DNA from: UBA8919 sp041658185
GTDB lineage: Bacteria > Elusimicrobiota > UBA8919
Assembly: GCA_041658185.1 (NCBI GenBank)
Contig: JBBAAR010000007.1
Coordinates: 90,455-154,454, forward strand
Direction of reading: 5' to 3'
Length of the DNA stretch: 64,000 nt
The first letter of the stretch is position 1. Each line of letters starts with the position of its first letter. Shown here piece by piece: positions 1-8,438 of this stretch. Under the pieces are notes generated by a model. The model made no database searches. It saw only the letters and a list, made by a program, of their open reading frames with translations, and was not told the origin of the DNA. Both the position numbers and the translations under genes were made by a program.

Positions 1-1
1 T

Positions 2-889
2 ATACATCTTGACGGTTTAGCAAAATTAGGAGCAAAATATTTTGTATCCGGCGGAAATGTTAAAATTACAGCGAAAAAATTAAAAGGAACTCAAATTGTT
101 CTTGATTTTCCGTCTGTCGGTGCAACCGAAAATCTTTTGATGACCGCAACAGTAATTTCCGGAAAAACTACAATAAAAAATGCCGCTACTGAACCTGAGA
201 TAACCGACTTAGCAAATTATCTTGTAAAAATGGGGGCAGATATAAAAGGAATAGGAAGTAAAACTTTGGAAATCAAAGGCGTAAGAAAACTAACGGGTTG
301 TTCGGAAGGTTATAAAATTATACCGGACAGAATTGAAACAGGAACATTTATCATAGCATCTTCTATAACATCAGGCGATATAAAAATATCTAATGCTATT
401 TTTGAACACAATGAATCGCTGATTGAAAAGATAAAACTTGCCGGCATAAAAATATCAACAGTAAATAAAATTTTACGAGTTACGGGTTCAAGAAAAATAA
501 AATCCGTAGATGCTGAAACGCAGGTATATCCCGGATTTGCAACTGATTTACAACCGCTGTGGATGGCATTGATGTCAATCGCTTCAGGCGAAAGCATTAT
601 TACTGAGACCATTTTTGAAAATCGGCTTCAGGCGGTAGCAGAGTTTATCAAAATGGGAGCGGATATAAAAATAAAAGGAAATACGGCAATTGTCAAAGGC
701 GTTAAAAATCTTACCGGAGCAAAAGTTGTCGCATCCGATTTAAGGGCAGCAGCCGCACTTATACTTGCCGGACTTTCTGCAAAAGGAAGAACCGAAATTA
801 CCGGTCTTGAATATCTTGACCGCGGATATGAAAACATCGTTAGAAAATTGAAAAAACTTGGTGCTGACATAAAACGGGTTGATAATTAA
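2..889 (+). CDS. murA: UDP-N-acetylglucosamine 1-carboxyvinyltransferase, C-terminal 295 residues (5' end outside window)
   Basis: Catalyses the first committed step of peptidoglycan synthesis, moving enolpyruvate from PEP to UDP-GlcNAc in the cytoplasm. The reading frame is open from base 2, so the gene begins before the window; the first in-frame ATG inside the window (137) is internal. The family motif SVGATENL is encoded just before it. The TDLQP motif at about 541-555 carries the catalytic aspartate (Asp305 in E. coli numbering). The PEP-binding Cys115 loop would lie upstream of the window. The repeated inside-out alpha/beta units (GADIKGIG, GADIKIKG, GADIKRV) are visible. The 3' end overlaps the probable -35 element of the hisD promoter. 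Confidence 0.96.
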   Translation: MHLDGLAKLGAKYFVSGGNVKITAKKLKGTQIVLDFPSVGATENLLMTATVISGKTTIKNAATEPEITDLANYLVKMGADIKGIGSKTLEIKGVRKLTGCSEGYKIIPDRIETGTFIIASSITSGDIKISNAIFEHNESLIEKIKLAGIKISTVNKILRVTGSRKIKSVDAETQVYPGFATDLQPLWMALMSIASGESIITETIFENRLQAVAEFIKMGADIKIKGNTAIVKGVKNLTGAKVVASDLRAAAALILAGLSAKGRTEITGLEYLDRGYENIVRKLKKLGADIKRVDN

Positions 890-907
890 GGTAAAATTTA
901 ATATACT
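879..907 (+). promoter_or_regulatory. Probable sigma70 promoter of the his operon, leaderless type
   Basis: TTGATA (879-884), 17-base spacer, TATACT (902-907), then 8 bases to the ATG at 916. No Shine-Dalgarno precedes that ATG. The predicted transcription start falls about two bases before the start codon. The -35 lies inside the last codons of murA. Confidence 0.6.
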
Positions 908-915
908 TGCACTAT

Positions 916-2064
916 ATGGTTAATATCGTAAAAAACGTAATTGACAGAGTAAGAATTGAGGGGGACGATGCCATTTCATATTTCACAAAAAAATATGACG
1001 GCATTGAACTTTCGCCGAATGATTTCAAGATTTCTGAAAAGGAAATTGACAATGCTGTAGCAAATGCCGATAAAGATTTTTTAAGTGCTGTTAAACAGGT
1101 AAAAAAAAATATAGAAATTTTTCAAAAGAAAATACTCCCGAAATCCACCGTTATTAAAAAAAACGGAATAATACTTAAACATATTTTTAATCCGATAGAA
1201 AAGGTAGGAATTTATGTCCCGGGCGGAAGATTTTCTTATCCTTCTACGATTTTGATGACGGCGATTCCGGCAAAAATCGCGGGGGTTAAAAAAATTGTTG
1301 TGGTTAGTCCGCCGAAAAATTTGACAAAAGAGGTCATTGCGACGGCAAAAATTTGCGGCGTTGATGAAATTTACCGGGTCGGCGGAGTTCAGGCGATTGC
1401 TGCACTTGCTTACGGAACAAAAACGATTCCTAAAGTTGATAAAATTGTAGGTCCCGGCAATGTTTTTGTAACTTTGGCAAAAAGGCAGGTCTTCGGCGAT
1501 GTCGGTATTGATATGCTTGCAGGTCCGTCGGAAGTTTTGATAATCGCAGACGACACTGCAAATCCGGATTTTATTATTTCCGACTTAACTGCACAATGTG
1601 AACATGATAAAAACGCAAGAGCGACGTTGATTTCGGTCTCGGGAAAACTATCAAAAATTGTAAAAAATAAAATATCTAAATACAAAACACAAATAAAAAT
1701 TATCCGGGTAAAAAATATAGAGCAGGCAATAAAAATCGCAAACGAAGTTGCACCCGAACATATTGAAATTATGACAAAAAATGCCGATAATGTTTCGCGA
1801 AAAATCAGAAATGCCGGGGCGGTATTTATTGGAAATTATTCGCCTGTTGCAGTCGGAGATTATTTTGCAGGACCGAGCCACGTTTTACCGACAAACGGCA
1901 CTTCAAGATTTTCAGCGGGTTTGTCCGTCTATGACTTTCTTAAATCATCGTCGGTTATCAGGTATGAAAAATCGGCATTAAAAAAAGCGGCAAAAGAAAT
2001 AATGAAACTTGCCCAAATGGAAGGATTGTTTGAACACGCAAAATCAATTAAAATAAGAAAATGA
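916..2064 (+). CDS. hisD: Histidinol dehydrogenase, short N-terminus
   Basis: Performs the last two oxidation steps of histidine synthesis (histidinol to histidine) with NAD and zinc. Visible family motifs are GIYVPGG, VGPGNVFVT, DMLAGPSEVL, the metal-site motif QCEHD and the active-site PEHIEI Glu-His pair. The start was set at ATG 916; a TTG at 907 is the only longer option because an in-frame TAA lies at 892. At 382 residues the protein lacks roughly the first 35 residues of typical HisD (about 430), the N-terminal helical arm. The first gene of a tightly overlapping his operon; it ends in an ATGA overlap with the next small ORF. Confidence 0.95.
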   Translation: MVNIVKNVIDRVRIEGDDAISYFTKKYDGIELSPNDFKISEKEIDNAVANADKDFLSAVKQVKKNIEIFQKKILPKSTVIKKNGIILKHIFNPIEKVGIYVPGGRFSYPSTILMTAIPAKIAGVKKIVVVSPPKNLTKEVIATAKICGVDEIYRVGGVQAIAALAYGTKTIPKVDKIVGPGNVFVTLAKRQVFGDVGIDMLAGPSEVLIIADDTANPDFIISDLTAQCEHDKNARATLISVSGKLSKIVKNKISKYKTQIKIIRVKNIEQAIKIANEVAPEHIEIMTKNADNVSRKIRNAGAVFIGNYSPVAVGDYFAGPSHVLPTNGTSRFSAGLSVYDFLKSSSVIRYEKSALKKAAKEIMKLAQMEGLFEHAKSIKIRK

Positions 2065-2216
2065 CCGTTGACTTAACTAATCGGGAGATAGAACTACTTT
2101 TGATACTTATTGAAGAAGCGACAAAAGGCAAATTTTCACTTGCCGGAGAGAGCATTTTAACCGACGAAGAAGAAAAAATAATTAAAAAACTTAAGAAAGC
2201 ACTGGAGGAAAAGTGA
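2061..2216 (+). CDS. 51-residue coupled small protein of the his operon, unknown function
   Basis: The ORF starts at ATG 2061, overlapping the hisD stop (ATGA), and ends at TGA 2216, overlapping the GTG start of hisB (GTGA). It therefore fits exactly between two his genes with translational coupling on both sides. The peptide begins MTVDLTNREIELLLILIEEA and ends in a lysine/glutamate-rich helix (EEEKIIKKLKKALEEK); it looks fully helical and soluble, with no cysteines or membrane segment. I do not recognise the family. It may be a small subunit or regulator of a his enzyme, or only a coupling device. GGAGG at 2204-2208 near its end serves hisB. Confidence 0.7.
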   Translation: MTVDLTNREIELLLILIEEATKGKFSLAGESILTDEEEKIIKKLKKALEEK

Positions 2217-2791
2217 GAAAAACGGGTATAAAAAGAAAAACTGCAGAAACGGATATAAAACTTTTGCTTAATTTGGACGGAAACGGAAATTACAAAATAA
2301 AAACGACAATTCCGTTTATAGACCACATGCTTTCGCTTTTTTCAAAGCATTCGCTGATTAATTTAGAAATAAAAGCAAACGGCGACACGGAAGTTGACAA
2401 CCATCATCTTGTTGAGGATTTAGGAATTGTGCTCGGTGAAGCCATAAAAAAATCGCTCGGAAAAAAAACCGGCATAACAAGGTATGGAAACTTTTTACTC
2501 CCTATGGATGAGGCGTTAAGTTATGTCGCAATTGATTTGTCGGGAAGAACTTATTTTTCGTTTGATGTCAAATTCAGAAAATCCGTAGATTTTGATTATT
2601 CACTACTTTCCGAGTTTTTCAGAGCAGTTTCATCGTCCTGTGGAATGAACCTCCACATAAAAAACCACACAGGAAAAAACAACCATCACATAGCCGAATC
2701 CATTTTCAAGGGTTTTGCAAAAGCGCTCCAGCAAGCAGTTAAAATTAACAAAAAAATTAGGGGAATACCGTCCACAAAAAAATTATTATGA
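2213..2791 (+). CDS. hisB: Imidazoleglycerol-phosphate dehydratase
   Basis: Dehydrates imidazole glycerol phosphate to imidazole acetol phosphate in histidine synthesis, using a di-manganese centre. The protein is 192 residues, the normal size of the monofunctional enzyme, with no phosphatase domain. The two internal repeats each keep their metal motif: DNHHLVEDLG in the first half and KNHHIAESIFKG in the second, plus FIDHMLSLF near the N-terminus. The start is GTG 2213 with GGAGG four bases upstream. It overlaps the preceding 51-codon ORF by GTGA and hisH by ATGA. Confidence 0.97.
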   Translation: MRKTGIKRKTAETDIKLLLNLDGNGNYKIKTTIPFIDHMLSLFSKHSLINLEIKANGDTEVDNHHLVEDLGIVLGEAIKKSLGKKTGITRYGNFLLPMDEALSYVAIDLSGRTYFSFDVKFRKSVDFDYSLLSEFFRAVSSSCGMNLHIKNHTGKNNHHIAESIFKGFAKALQQAVKINKKIRGIPSTKKLL

Positions 2792-3411
2792 TAACTATAA
2801 TTGACTACGGGATGGGAAATTTAAGAAGCGTTCAAAAAGCATTTGAATATATCGGTAAAAAAGCGGTCATAACTTCCGATAGAAAAAAAATTCTAAAAGC
2901 ATCATTGGTTGTGCTTCCCGGCGTGGGTTCGTTTTCGGCTGCAATGACAAATCTTAAAAAATTAAATCTCATAGAAACCGTAAAAAATATTATATCAGAC
3001 GGGAAACCATTTTTGGGATTATGTCTTGGGATGCAGATTCTTTTTGAAAAAAGTGAGGAGGGAAACTGCCGCGGACTTGGAATTTTTCATGGCAAAGTTA
3101 GAAAATTTTCATACAAACATAATTTAAAAATCCCTCATATGGGGTGGAACACTGTAAAACAATTAAAAATGAAAAATAAAAAAAATAAAATTTTTGACGG
3201 CGTCACGGACAACTCTTATTTTTATTTTGTGCACTCTTTTTATGTTGCGCCAAAAGATAAAAAAATTATAGCAACAACAACAAATTACGGAATAAATTTT
3301 GCTTCCTCGGTTTTTTGCAAAAATATATTTGCGACTCAATTTCATCCGGAGAAGAGTCAGAAGAACGGGCTTAAACTTCTAAAAAATTATGTTGATTATA
3401 CCGGCAATTGA
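2788..3411 (+). CDS. hisH: Imidazole glycerol phosphate synthase, glutaminase subunit
   Basis: Class I glutamine amidotransferase that supplies ammonia to HisF. The nucleophile elbow GLCLGMQIL holds the catalytic cysteine, and QFHPEKS supplies the catalytic His and Glu. The N-terminus ITIIDYGMGNLRSV is typical. The length of 207 residues is normal. The start overlaps the hisB stop (ATGA), and the last 23 bases overlap hisA. HisA separates hisH from its partner hisF, a common his-operon order. Confidence 0.97.
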   Translation: MITIIDYGMGNLRSVQKAFEYIGKKAVITSDRKKILKASLVVLPGVGSFSAAMTNLKKLNLIETVKNIISDGKPFLGLCLGMQILFEKSEEGNCRGLGIFHGKVRKFSYKHNLKIPHMGWNTVKQLKMKNKKNKIFDGVTDNSYFYFVHSFYVAPKDKKIIATTTNYGINFASSVFCKNIFATQFHPEKSQKNGLKLLKNYVDYTGN

Positions 3412-4111
3412 TATCAGGGGCGGAAACTGCGTAATGCTTACTCAGGGTAAATTTGAAGCGGAGACAATCTATTCAAAAGATCCTATTTTCATTGCAAAAA
3501 TGTTTATGACACAGGGCGCTAAACGGATTCACATAATTGATTTGGACGGTGCTTTTGCAGGGACCCCGCAGAATTTATCCATACTTAAAAAAATAAAAAA
3601 GACAGTTTCCGTTGAACTGGAATTCGGCGGCGGAATTAGAAAAATTGAGACGATAGAAAAAATTGCAGATTTGGGGATTGATAAAATAATTCTCGGCACA
3701 GTTGCAGTTTTCAACCCTGATATGGTAAAAGAGGCAGTGAAAAAATATAAGGAAAAAATTATTCTTGCAATAGATGTTTATGACGATAAAATAGCGGTCG
3801 GCGGTTGGAAAGAGATAACTCAATATGATGCTTTGGAATTTGCAAAAAACATGGCAGATATGGGTGTTAAAGAAATTATAACAACCGATATAAAAAAAGA
3901 CGGTATGATGGAAGGTCCAAATATAGAAGGCATTAAAAAACTATGCAAAAGCGGATTATCTATAATTGCATCCGGCGGAGTTTCTACAATTGAAGATGTG
4001 AAAAAAATATCGGAACTTGAAAAGTTTGGCGTGGCGGGGATGATTATCGGCAAAGCGCTTTACAACGATTCAATAAAACTTGATGAAGCAATAAAAATCG
4101 CTCGCAAGTAA
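3389..4111 (+). CDS. hisA: ProFAR isomerase (phosphoribosylformimino-5-aminoimidazole carboxamide ribotide isomerase)
   Basis: A TIM-barrel enzyme carrying out the Amadori rearrangement of ProFAR to PRFAR. The first catalytic aspartate is in IPAIDIRGG and the second in ILAIDVYDD; phosphate-binding glycines are in FGGGIRK and ASGGVST. The length is 240 residues. The start ATG 3389 lies within the hisH 3' end. The last codons (IARK and stop) lie inside a dispersed repeat that also supplies the end of trpD, so the native C-terminus may have been replaced. A separate trpF exists at 11.8 kb, so there is no need to propose a dual PriA role. Confidence 0.97.
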   Translation: MLIIPAIDIRGGNCVMLTQGKFEAETIYSKDPIFIAKMFMTQGAKRIHIIDLDGAFAGTPQNLSILKKIKKTVSVELEFGGGIRKIETIEKIADLGIDKIILGTVAVFNPDMVKEAVKKYKEKIILAIDVYDDKIAVGGWKEITQYDALEFAKNMADMGVKEIITTDIKKDGMMEGPNIEGIKKLCKSGLSIIASGGVSTIEDVKKISELEKFGVAGMIIGKALYNDSIKLDEAIKIARK

Positions 4112-4160
4112 ATTTGTCGGAAACGCTCATCCGACCGCCCTGTCGGATTTCGCTCTGATT
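4098..4160 (+). repeat. Operon-spacer repeat, short copy (hisA-hisF gap)
   Basis: About 58 bases match the repeat after trpD (9551-9612) almost exactly, including TCCGACCGCCCTGTCGGA, which folds as a hairpin with arms TCCGA/TCGGA. It joins the left half of the full element directly to a right-end-like CGCTCTGATTAAA, as if the middle was deleted. It carries the last hisA codons and stop and fills the whole gap up to hisF. Confidence 0.85.
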
Positions 4161-4167
4161 AAAATGT

Positions 4168-4929
4168 ATGCTAACAAAAAGAATAATACCATGTTTGGAC
4201 GTTGCAAACGGCAGGGTCGTAAAAGGAACGAAATTTTTGAATCTACGGGATGCAGGCGACCCGGTTGAGGTTGCAAAGAGATATGATAAGGAAGGCGCTG
4301 ACGAGATTGTTTTTCTTGATATAACTGCTTCGCACGAAAAAAGAAAAACAATAATTGATGTTGTAAAAAAAACTGCTGAAAATATTTTTATGCCATTGAC
4401 CGTCGGAGGCGGCATTAGGAATTTGGACGACATACGGGAGATGTTAAAAGCAGGCGCAGACAAGATTTCAATAAATACGGCCGCAGTTGAAAATCCGGAA
4501 TTCATAAATGCCGCCGCAAAAAAATTCGGAAGTCAGTGCGTGGTTGTTGCGATAGATGCCAAAAAATGTGCTCAAAATAAGTGGGCAGTATACACTTACG
4601 GAGGGAGAAAACCGACGAACATTGATGCAGTCAAGTGGGCAAAAAAAGTTGAAAAACTCGGCGCAGGCGAAATTCTATTGACAAGTATGGACAAAGACGG
4701 TATGAAGAACGGTTATGATATAGAATTAACCCGTAAAATTTCCGAAGCGGTAAAAATTCCTGTAATTGCATCCGGCGGCGCGGGAACAAAAGAACATTTT
4801 TATGAAGCATTTACAAACGGCAAAGCAGATGCGGCGCTGGCGGCGTCGCTTTTTCATTACAAAGAACTATCAATAAAAAAACTAAAAAAATATCTTTCAA
4901 AAAAAGGAGTTGCAATAAGAATATGTTAA
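4168..4929 (+). CDS. hisF: Imidazole glycerol phosphate synthase, cyclase subunit
   Basis: A TIM-barrel partner of HisH that uses channelled ammonia to close the imidazole ring, yielding IGP and AICAR. The signature IPCLDVANGRVVKG has the catalytic Asp11-equivalent, and VVAIDAKK the second catalytic aspartate. Phosphate-binding motifs VGGGIR and ASGGAG are present. The length of 253 residues is normal. The start ATG 4168 follows the operon-spacer repeat, and no clear Shine-Dalgarno is seen before it. Its last codons overlap hisI. Confidence 0.97.
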   Translation: MLTKRIIPCLDVANGRVVKGTKFLNLRDAGDPVEVAKRYDKEGADEIVFLDITASHEKRKTIIDVVKKTAENIFMPLTVGGGIRNLDDIREMLKAGADKISINTAAVENPEFINAAAKKFGSQCVVVAIDAKKCAQNKWAVYTYGGRKPTNIDAVKWAKKVEKLGAGEILLTSMDKDGMKNGYDIELTRKISEAVKIPVIASGGAGTKEHFYEAFTNGKADAALAASLFHYKELSIKKLKKYLSKKGVAIRIC

Positions 4930-5285
4930 AGTTAAAATTTGACAAAAATGGTTTGATACCTGCAATCATTCAGGATGCAAAAACAAAAGAAGTTCTTATG
5001 CTGGCTTATATGAATGCGGAATCTGTAATGCGCACGCTAAAAACCGGAAAAACATGGTTTTACTCACGAAGCAGGAAAAAATTCTGGATGAAAGGCGAGG
5101 AATCCGGCAATGTCCAAAAAGTGAAAAAAATTTTTGTTGACTGCGATGCGGATACGCTTTTGATACTTGTTGAACCCAAAGGGGCGGCGTGCCATAACGG
5201 GTACAATTCCTGTTTTTACAGGACAGAAAAAGGAAAAATCACATTAAAAAAAGTATTTGACCCGAAAAAAGTGTACAAAAAATGA
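4923..5285 (+). CDS. hisI: Phosphoribosyl-AMP cyclohydrolase, monofunctional
   Basis: Opens the purine ring of phosphoribosyl-AMP in histidine synthesis. The 120-residue protein has the family core VLMLAYMNAES, TWFYSRSR, the metal-binding DCDADTLL and the C-terminal zinc cysteines in GAACHNGYNSCF. The pyrophosphohydrolase domain (HisE) is not fused and hisE is not elsewhere in the window; hisG and hisC are also absent here. The start overlaps the hisF end, and the stop overlaps the lepB start as ATGA. Confidence 0.97.
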   Translation: MLKLKFDKNGLIPAIIQDAKTKEVLMLAYMNAESVMRTLKTGKTWFYSRSRKKFWMKGEESGNVQKVKKIFVDCDADTLLILVEPKGAACHNGYNSCFYRTEKGKITLKKVFDPKKVYKK

Positions 5286-5788
5286 AACGACTTTTATGGC
5301 TTGTTTTTATTGCCGTATTTATTGCGCTGGTTTTAAGAACTTTTGTATTTGAGGGAATTTACATCGCATCCGATTCAATGCTTCCCACTTTGCAGATAAA
5401 CGACCATTTTTTCGTTGACAAAATAACATACAATTTCAGACAGCCGCAAAATGGGGAAATTATAGTTTTTAAATCGCCTGTAACGGATGAAAAAGACCTC
5501 GTAAAAAGAATTATTGCCGGAGGCGGCGAAATGGTGACGATAGAAAATAAAAATGTTTTTCTTAACGGCAAAAAGTTGGATGAACCTTACGCGATGCATA
5601 CCCGTCCCGACGAAATACTTAAAGGCGATAAAATTACCGACTTAAAAATTCCAGAAAACTGTTTTTTTGTCCTCGGAGACAATCGCGACGAATCAAATGA
5701 TTCACGCGAGTGGTTAGACCCGAAAACCGGTGAGCATATTTATTTTATACACAAAGATTTCATAAAAGGAAGAATTATTAAATTCTGA
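5282..5788 (+). CDS. lepB: Signal peptidase I
   Basis: A membrane serine protease that removes signal peptides from exported proteins. One N-terminal membrane segment (residues about 4-22) is followed by catalytic Ser32 in ASDSMLPTL, catalytic Lys75 in LVKRIIAGGG and the closing motif GDNRDESNDSR. At 168 residues it is a short, single-span form. It is wedged between hisI and trpE with an ATGA and a TGATG overlap, so it is translationally coupled to both amino-acid operons. That placement says nothing about function but ties its expression to his/trp transcription. Confidence 0.95.
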   Translation: MKRLLWLVFIAVFIALVLRTFVFEGIYIASDSMLPTLQINDHFFVDKITYNFRQPQNGEIIVFKSPVTDEKDLVKRIIAGGGEMVTIENKNVFLNGKKLDEPYAMHTRPDEILKGDKITDLKIPENCFFVLGDNRDESNDSREWLDPKTGEHIYFIHKDFIKGRIIKF

Positions 5789-7254
5789 TGTTTTATCCGA
5801 ACAAAAAAAAGTTTGAAGAACTTATCAAAAACGGCTACACCGTGCAACTTTGGAAAGAAATTTCCGCTGCCGGCGAGACGCCGGTTTCCGCATATTTGAA
5901 ACTGGGACGGGATTTTCCGTCCTGTCTGCTTGAAAGCGTGGAGGGGACAGAAAAATTCGCAAGATATTCTTTCCTGGTTTTGTCGCCGTCATTAGTTTTT
6001 GAAAGCAAGGATAAATTTATAAAAATAAAAACTGCAAGCGGAAAAAAAAATATAAAAACGGGCGATCCTCTGGAATATCTCAAATCCGTTTTGGCGGAAA
6101 ATAAAATTTTGCATGATAAATCGCTGCCGCGCCTTTCCGGAGGCGCTATCGGATATATCGCTTATGATTATGTAAAAAATATTGAAAAAATACCCGACCT
6201 CAACAGAAAGGGATTGTCGCTTCCCGAACTGTATTTTATTTTTCCGAAAATTATCGTGGTTTTTGACCATTTGCGGCAAAAATTAAAAATAATCCGACTG
6301 ATAAATCCGTCTGAAAAAACCGCTTACAAAACTGCCTGCAACGAAATTGATGAAATTGCAAAAAAACTTTCGGAACCCATTTTAATAAAGACGGTTCAAT
6401 CCAAGTCGGGAAGCATTAAATCAAACATCAAAAAAGAAAATTTTCTGAAAATGGTTGAGAAAGCAAAAAAATACATTAAAGACGGCGACATTATTCAGAC
6501 CGTTTTATCACAGCGACTTGAGGCGACCTTTTCCGGCGAGCCGTTTGAAATTTATAGGGCACTGCGCATCTTGAATCCTTCGCCGTATATGTATTATTTT
6601 AATCTCCCTGATGTGAAAATCATCGGCGCTTCGCCGGAAATTCTGGTGCGTCTTGAAAACAATATCGCTAACTTAAGACCTATCGCGGGAACAAGACCTC
6701 GAGGAAAAGATGAAGCGGAAGACAAAAAACTTCAAAATGAACTCTTGACTGATGAAAAGGAAAAAGCAGAACATTTAATGCTTGTTGATTTGGGAAGAAA
6801 CGACCTTGGGCGGGTCTGCCTATTTAACAGCGTAAAACTTACAAAGTTTATGACGGTAGAAAAATATTCACATGTAATGCATATTGTGTCAGATGTTATA
6901 GGCAAATTAAAACCGGCGTCGGACGCCTTTGATTTATTAAAAGCAACGTTTCCGGCGGGAACGGTAACGGGGGCTCCCAAAATCAGGGCGATGGAAATAA
7001 TTGAAGAACTTGAACCCACCAAAAGAGGGCTTTACGCGGGCGCTGTGGGATATTTTGATTTCAACGGTAATATGGATTTTGCGATAAACATCAGAACGAT
7101 AATTATGAAAGGAAAAAAGGCGTATATTCAGGCCGGGGCGGGAATTGTCGCGGACTCCGTTGCCGAAAAAGAATACGAAGAAACTCTTAACAAAGCAAAA
7201 GGCACTCTTAAAGCGATAGAAATGGCTGCGAATAAAGTTGTATCGGGCTGGTAG
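5788..7254 (+). CDS. trpE: Anthranilate synthase component I
   Basis: Converts chorismate to anthranilate with ammonia from TrpG. The 488-residue protein shows the N-terminal feedback-site motif LLESVEG, and the chorismate-binding C-terminal half has LSQRLEATF, GASPEILVRLE, PIAGTRPRG, DLGRNDLGRV and the terminal GAGIVADSV. LLES is the usual tryptophan-binding element, so feedback inhibition is likely. The start overlaps the lepB stop. The stop sits at the edge of an operon-spacer repeat before trpG. Confidence 0.97.
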   Translation: MFYPNKKKFEELIKNGYTVQLWKEISAAGETPVSAYLKLGRDFPSCLLESVEGTEKFARYSFLVLSPSLVFESKDKFIKIKTASGKKNIKTGDPLEYLKSVLAENKILHDKSLPRLSGGAIGYIAYDYVKNIEKIPDLNRKGLSLPELYFIFPKIIVVFDHLRQKLKIIRLINPSEKTAYKTACNEIDEIAKKLSEPILIKTVQSKSGSIKSNIKKENFLKMVEKAKKYIKDGDIIQTVLSQRLEATFSGEPFEIYRALRILNPSPYMYYFNLPDVKIIGASPEILVRLENNIANLRPIAGTRPRGKDEAEDKKLQNELLTDEKEKAEHLMLVDLGRNDLGRVCLFNSVKLTKFMTVEKYSHVMHIVSDVIGKLKPASDAFDLLKATFPAGTVTGAPKIRAMEIIEELEPTKRGLYAGAVGYFDFNGNMDFAINIRTIIMKGKKAYIQAGAGIVADSVAEKEYEETLNKAKGTLKAIEMAANKVVSGW

Positions 7255-7380
7255 CCGCTTGCAAGCAAATTTTTTTGAGACGCTCGTCAGAACTCGCTCT
7301 GCAATTTGCTCCTGGAAAGAATAAGTCGCAAATTGAGGCTCTTCAAAAATTTCTTGCTTCGCTCTGTGATAAAGAGGTTT
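7255..7380 (+). repeat. Operon-spacer repeat, diverged copy (trpE-trpG gap)
   Basis: It begins CCGCTTGCAAGCAAATTT and ends AAATTTCTTGCTTCGCTCTG, the same inverted ends as the trpD-trpC copy, with a different interior (GCTCGTCAGAACTCGCTCTG). The ends GCAAGCAAATTT and AAATTTCTTGC pair as a long-range stem. It fills the whole 127-base gap; the trpG Shine-Dalgarno (AGAGG) is just past the right end. Confidence 0.7.
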
Positions 7381-7381
7381 T

Positions 7382-7954
7382 ATGATATTAGTCATTGATA
7401 ATTATGATTCGTTTGTTTACAATCTGGTCCAGTATCTCGGAGAATTGAATCCGGACATAAAAGTTTTCAGGAACGACAAAATCACACTTTCTGAAATTGA
7501 AAAGTCTAACCCAACGCATATCGTTATTTCTCCGGGACCCTGCACGCCGAAAGAAGCCGGCATTTCCGTTGAAATCGTAAAACATTTTTCAGGCATTATT
7601 CCTATTCTTGGCGTATGTCTCGGACATCAGTCAATCGGCGCCGCGTTCGGCGGAAAAATAATTCACGCAAAAAAATTGATGCACGGTAAAACATCTTTAA
7701 TTTATCACGACGGCAAAACAATTTTCAAGGGACTAAAAAATCCGTTTGAAGCGACAAGATACCATTCGCTTTTAGTTGAAAAAAAATCACTGCCGAAATG
7801 TCTTGAAATCTCCGCATGGACGAAAGACGGCGAAATAATGGGAATCCGCCTGATAAATTCGCAAAAACCGGTGGAAGGAATTCAATTTCATCCGGAGTCA
7901 ATTTTAACAAAACCCGGAAAAAAATTATTAAAAAACTTTTTGGAGTTAAATTAG
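7382..7954 (+). CDS. trpG: Anthranilate synthase component II (glutamine amidotransferase)
   Basis: A class I glutaminase subunit giving ammonia to TrpE; it may also serve p-aminobenzoate synthesis as PabA. N-terminal ILVIDNYDSFVYNL, oxyanion-loop ISPGPCTPKEAG, nucleophile motif GVCLGHQSIG and the QFHPESI His/Glu pair are all present in 190 residues, the usual length. AGAGG lies a few bases upstream of ATG 7382. It is followed by a 37-base gap and an unrelated GIY-YIG-like ORF. Confidence 0.96.
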   Translation: MILVIDNYDSFVYNLVQYLGELNPDIKVFRNDKITLSEIEKSNPTHIVISPGPCTPKEAGISVEIVKHFSGIIPILGVCLGHQSIGAAFGGKIIHAKKLMHGKTSLIYHDGKTIFKGLKNPFEATRYHSLLVEKKSLPKCLEISAWTKDGEIMGIRLINSQKPVEGIQFHPESILTKPGKKLLKNFLELN

Positions 7955-7991
7955 AAATACTAAAAAGTTAAGTAAAATTGTACACTATATT

Positions 7992-8438
7992 ATGAAATTT
8001 ATTTATCGCATAAAGGTTAAATCAAATGAAATTATTTCTGTTTTGGCCAAAGACGGAACTAATCACTTCGTTTCTCCTGTGACAAAAAAGAGCAATAAAA
8101 TATATCTCTTGGGAAAAAATGGACTTATTCATTATATTGGCATCACTAAACAACCGATAATATCACGGCTCAGATATAAACCAAATCACAAAAGCGGCTA
8201 TCATGGTTATAAATGGCTAAAAGAAAACGGGGATCATTGTTTAGTTATTTGGATGTTTAATAATGATGTATCTGTTGAAGCTGTTGAGGCAGAAATCGTC
8301 TATTTTTTCCGGAAACAATATCATCAATGGCCTAAATATCAGACAGAAATACATTTTCATTCAACGACGAAGAACGAAAGAACATTGGCCAAAACAGTTT
8401 TAAAAGAATCTCAAAATATCGTGCGCAACTTCACTTAA
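7992..8438 (+). CDS. GIY-YIG-like protein inserted in the trp operon
   Basis: A 148-residue protein. Residues about 35-60 read KIYLLGKNGLIHYIGITKQP, which matches the two-strand GIY-YIG core (here YLL and YIG), followed by an arginine (SRLR) and, near residue 95, a glutamate-containing helix (AVEAEIVYFFRK) in the position of the metal-binding Glu. This suggests a small single-domain nuclease or a degenerate relative. It interrupts trpG-trpD, is more AT-rich than the trp genes and ends in an attC-like palindrome overlapping its stop codon, so it looks acquired. No Shine-Dalgarno is seen. Function unknown. Confidence 0.75.
   Translation: MKFIYRIKVKSNEIISVLAKDGTNHFVSPVTKKSNKIYLLGKNGLIHYIGITKQPIISRLRYKPNHKSGYHGYKWLKENGDHCLVIWMFNNDVSVEAVEAEIVYFFRKQYHQWPKYQTEIHFHSTTKNERTLAKTVLKESQNIVRNFT

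Noticed and set aside
3389..4111. Idea that HisA is a dual HisA/TrpF (PriA)
   Set aside because: A clear trpF is present at 11832.
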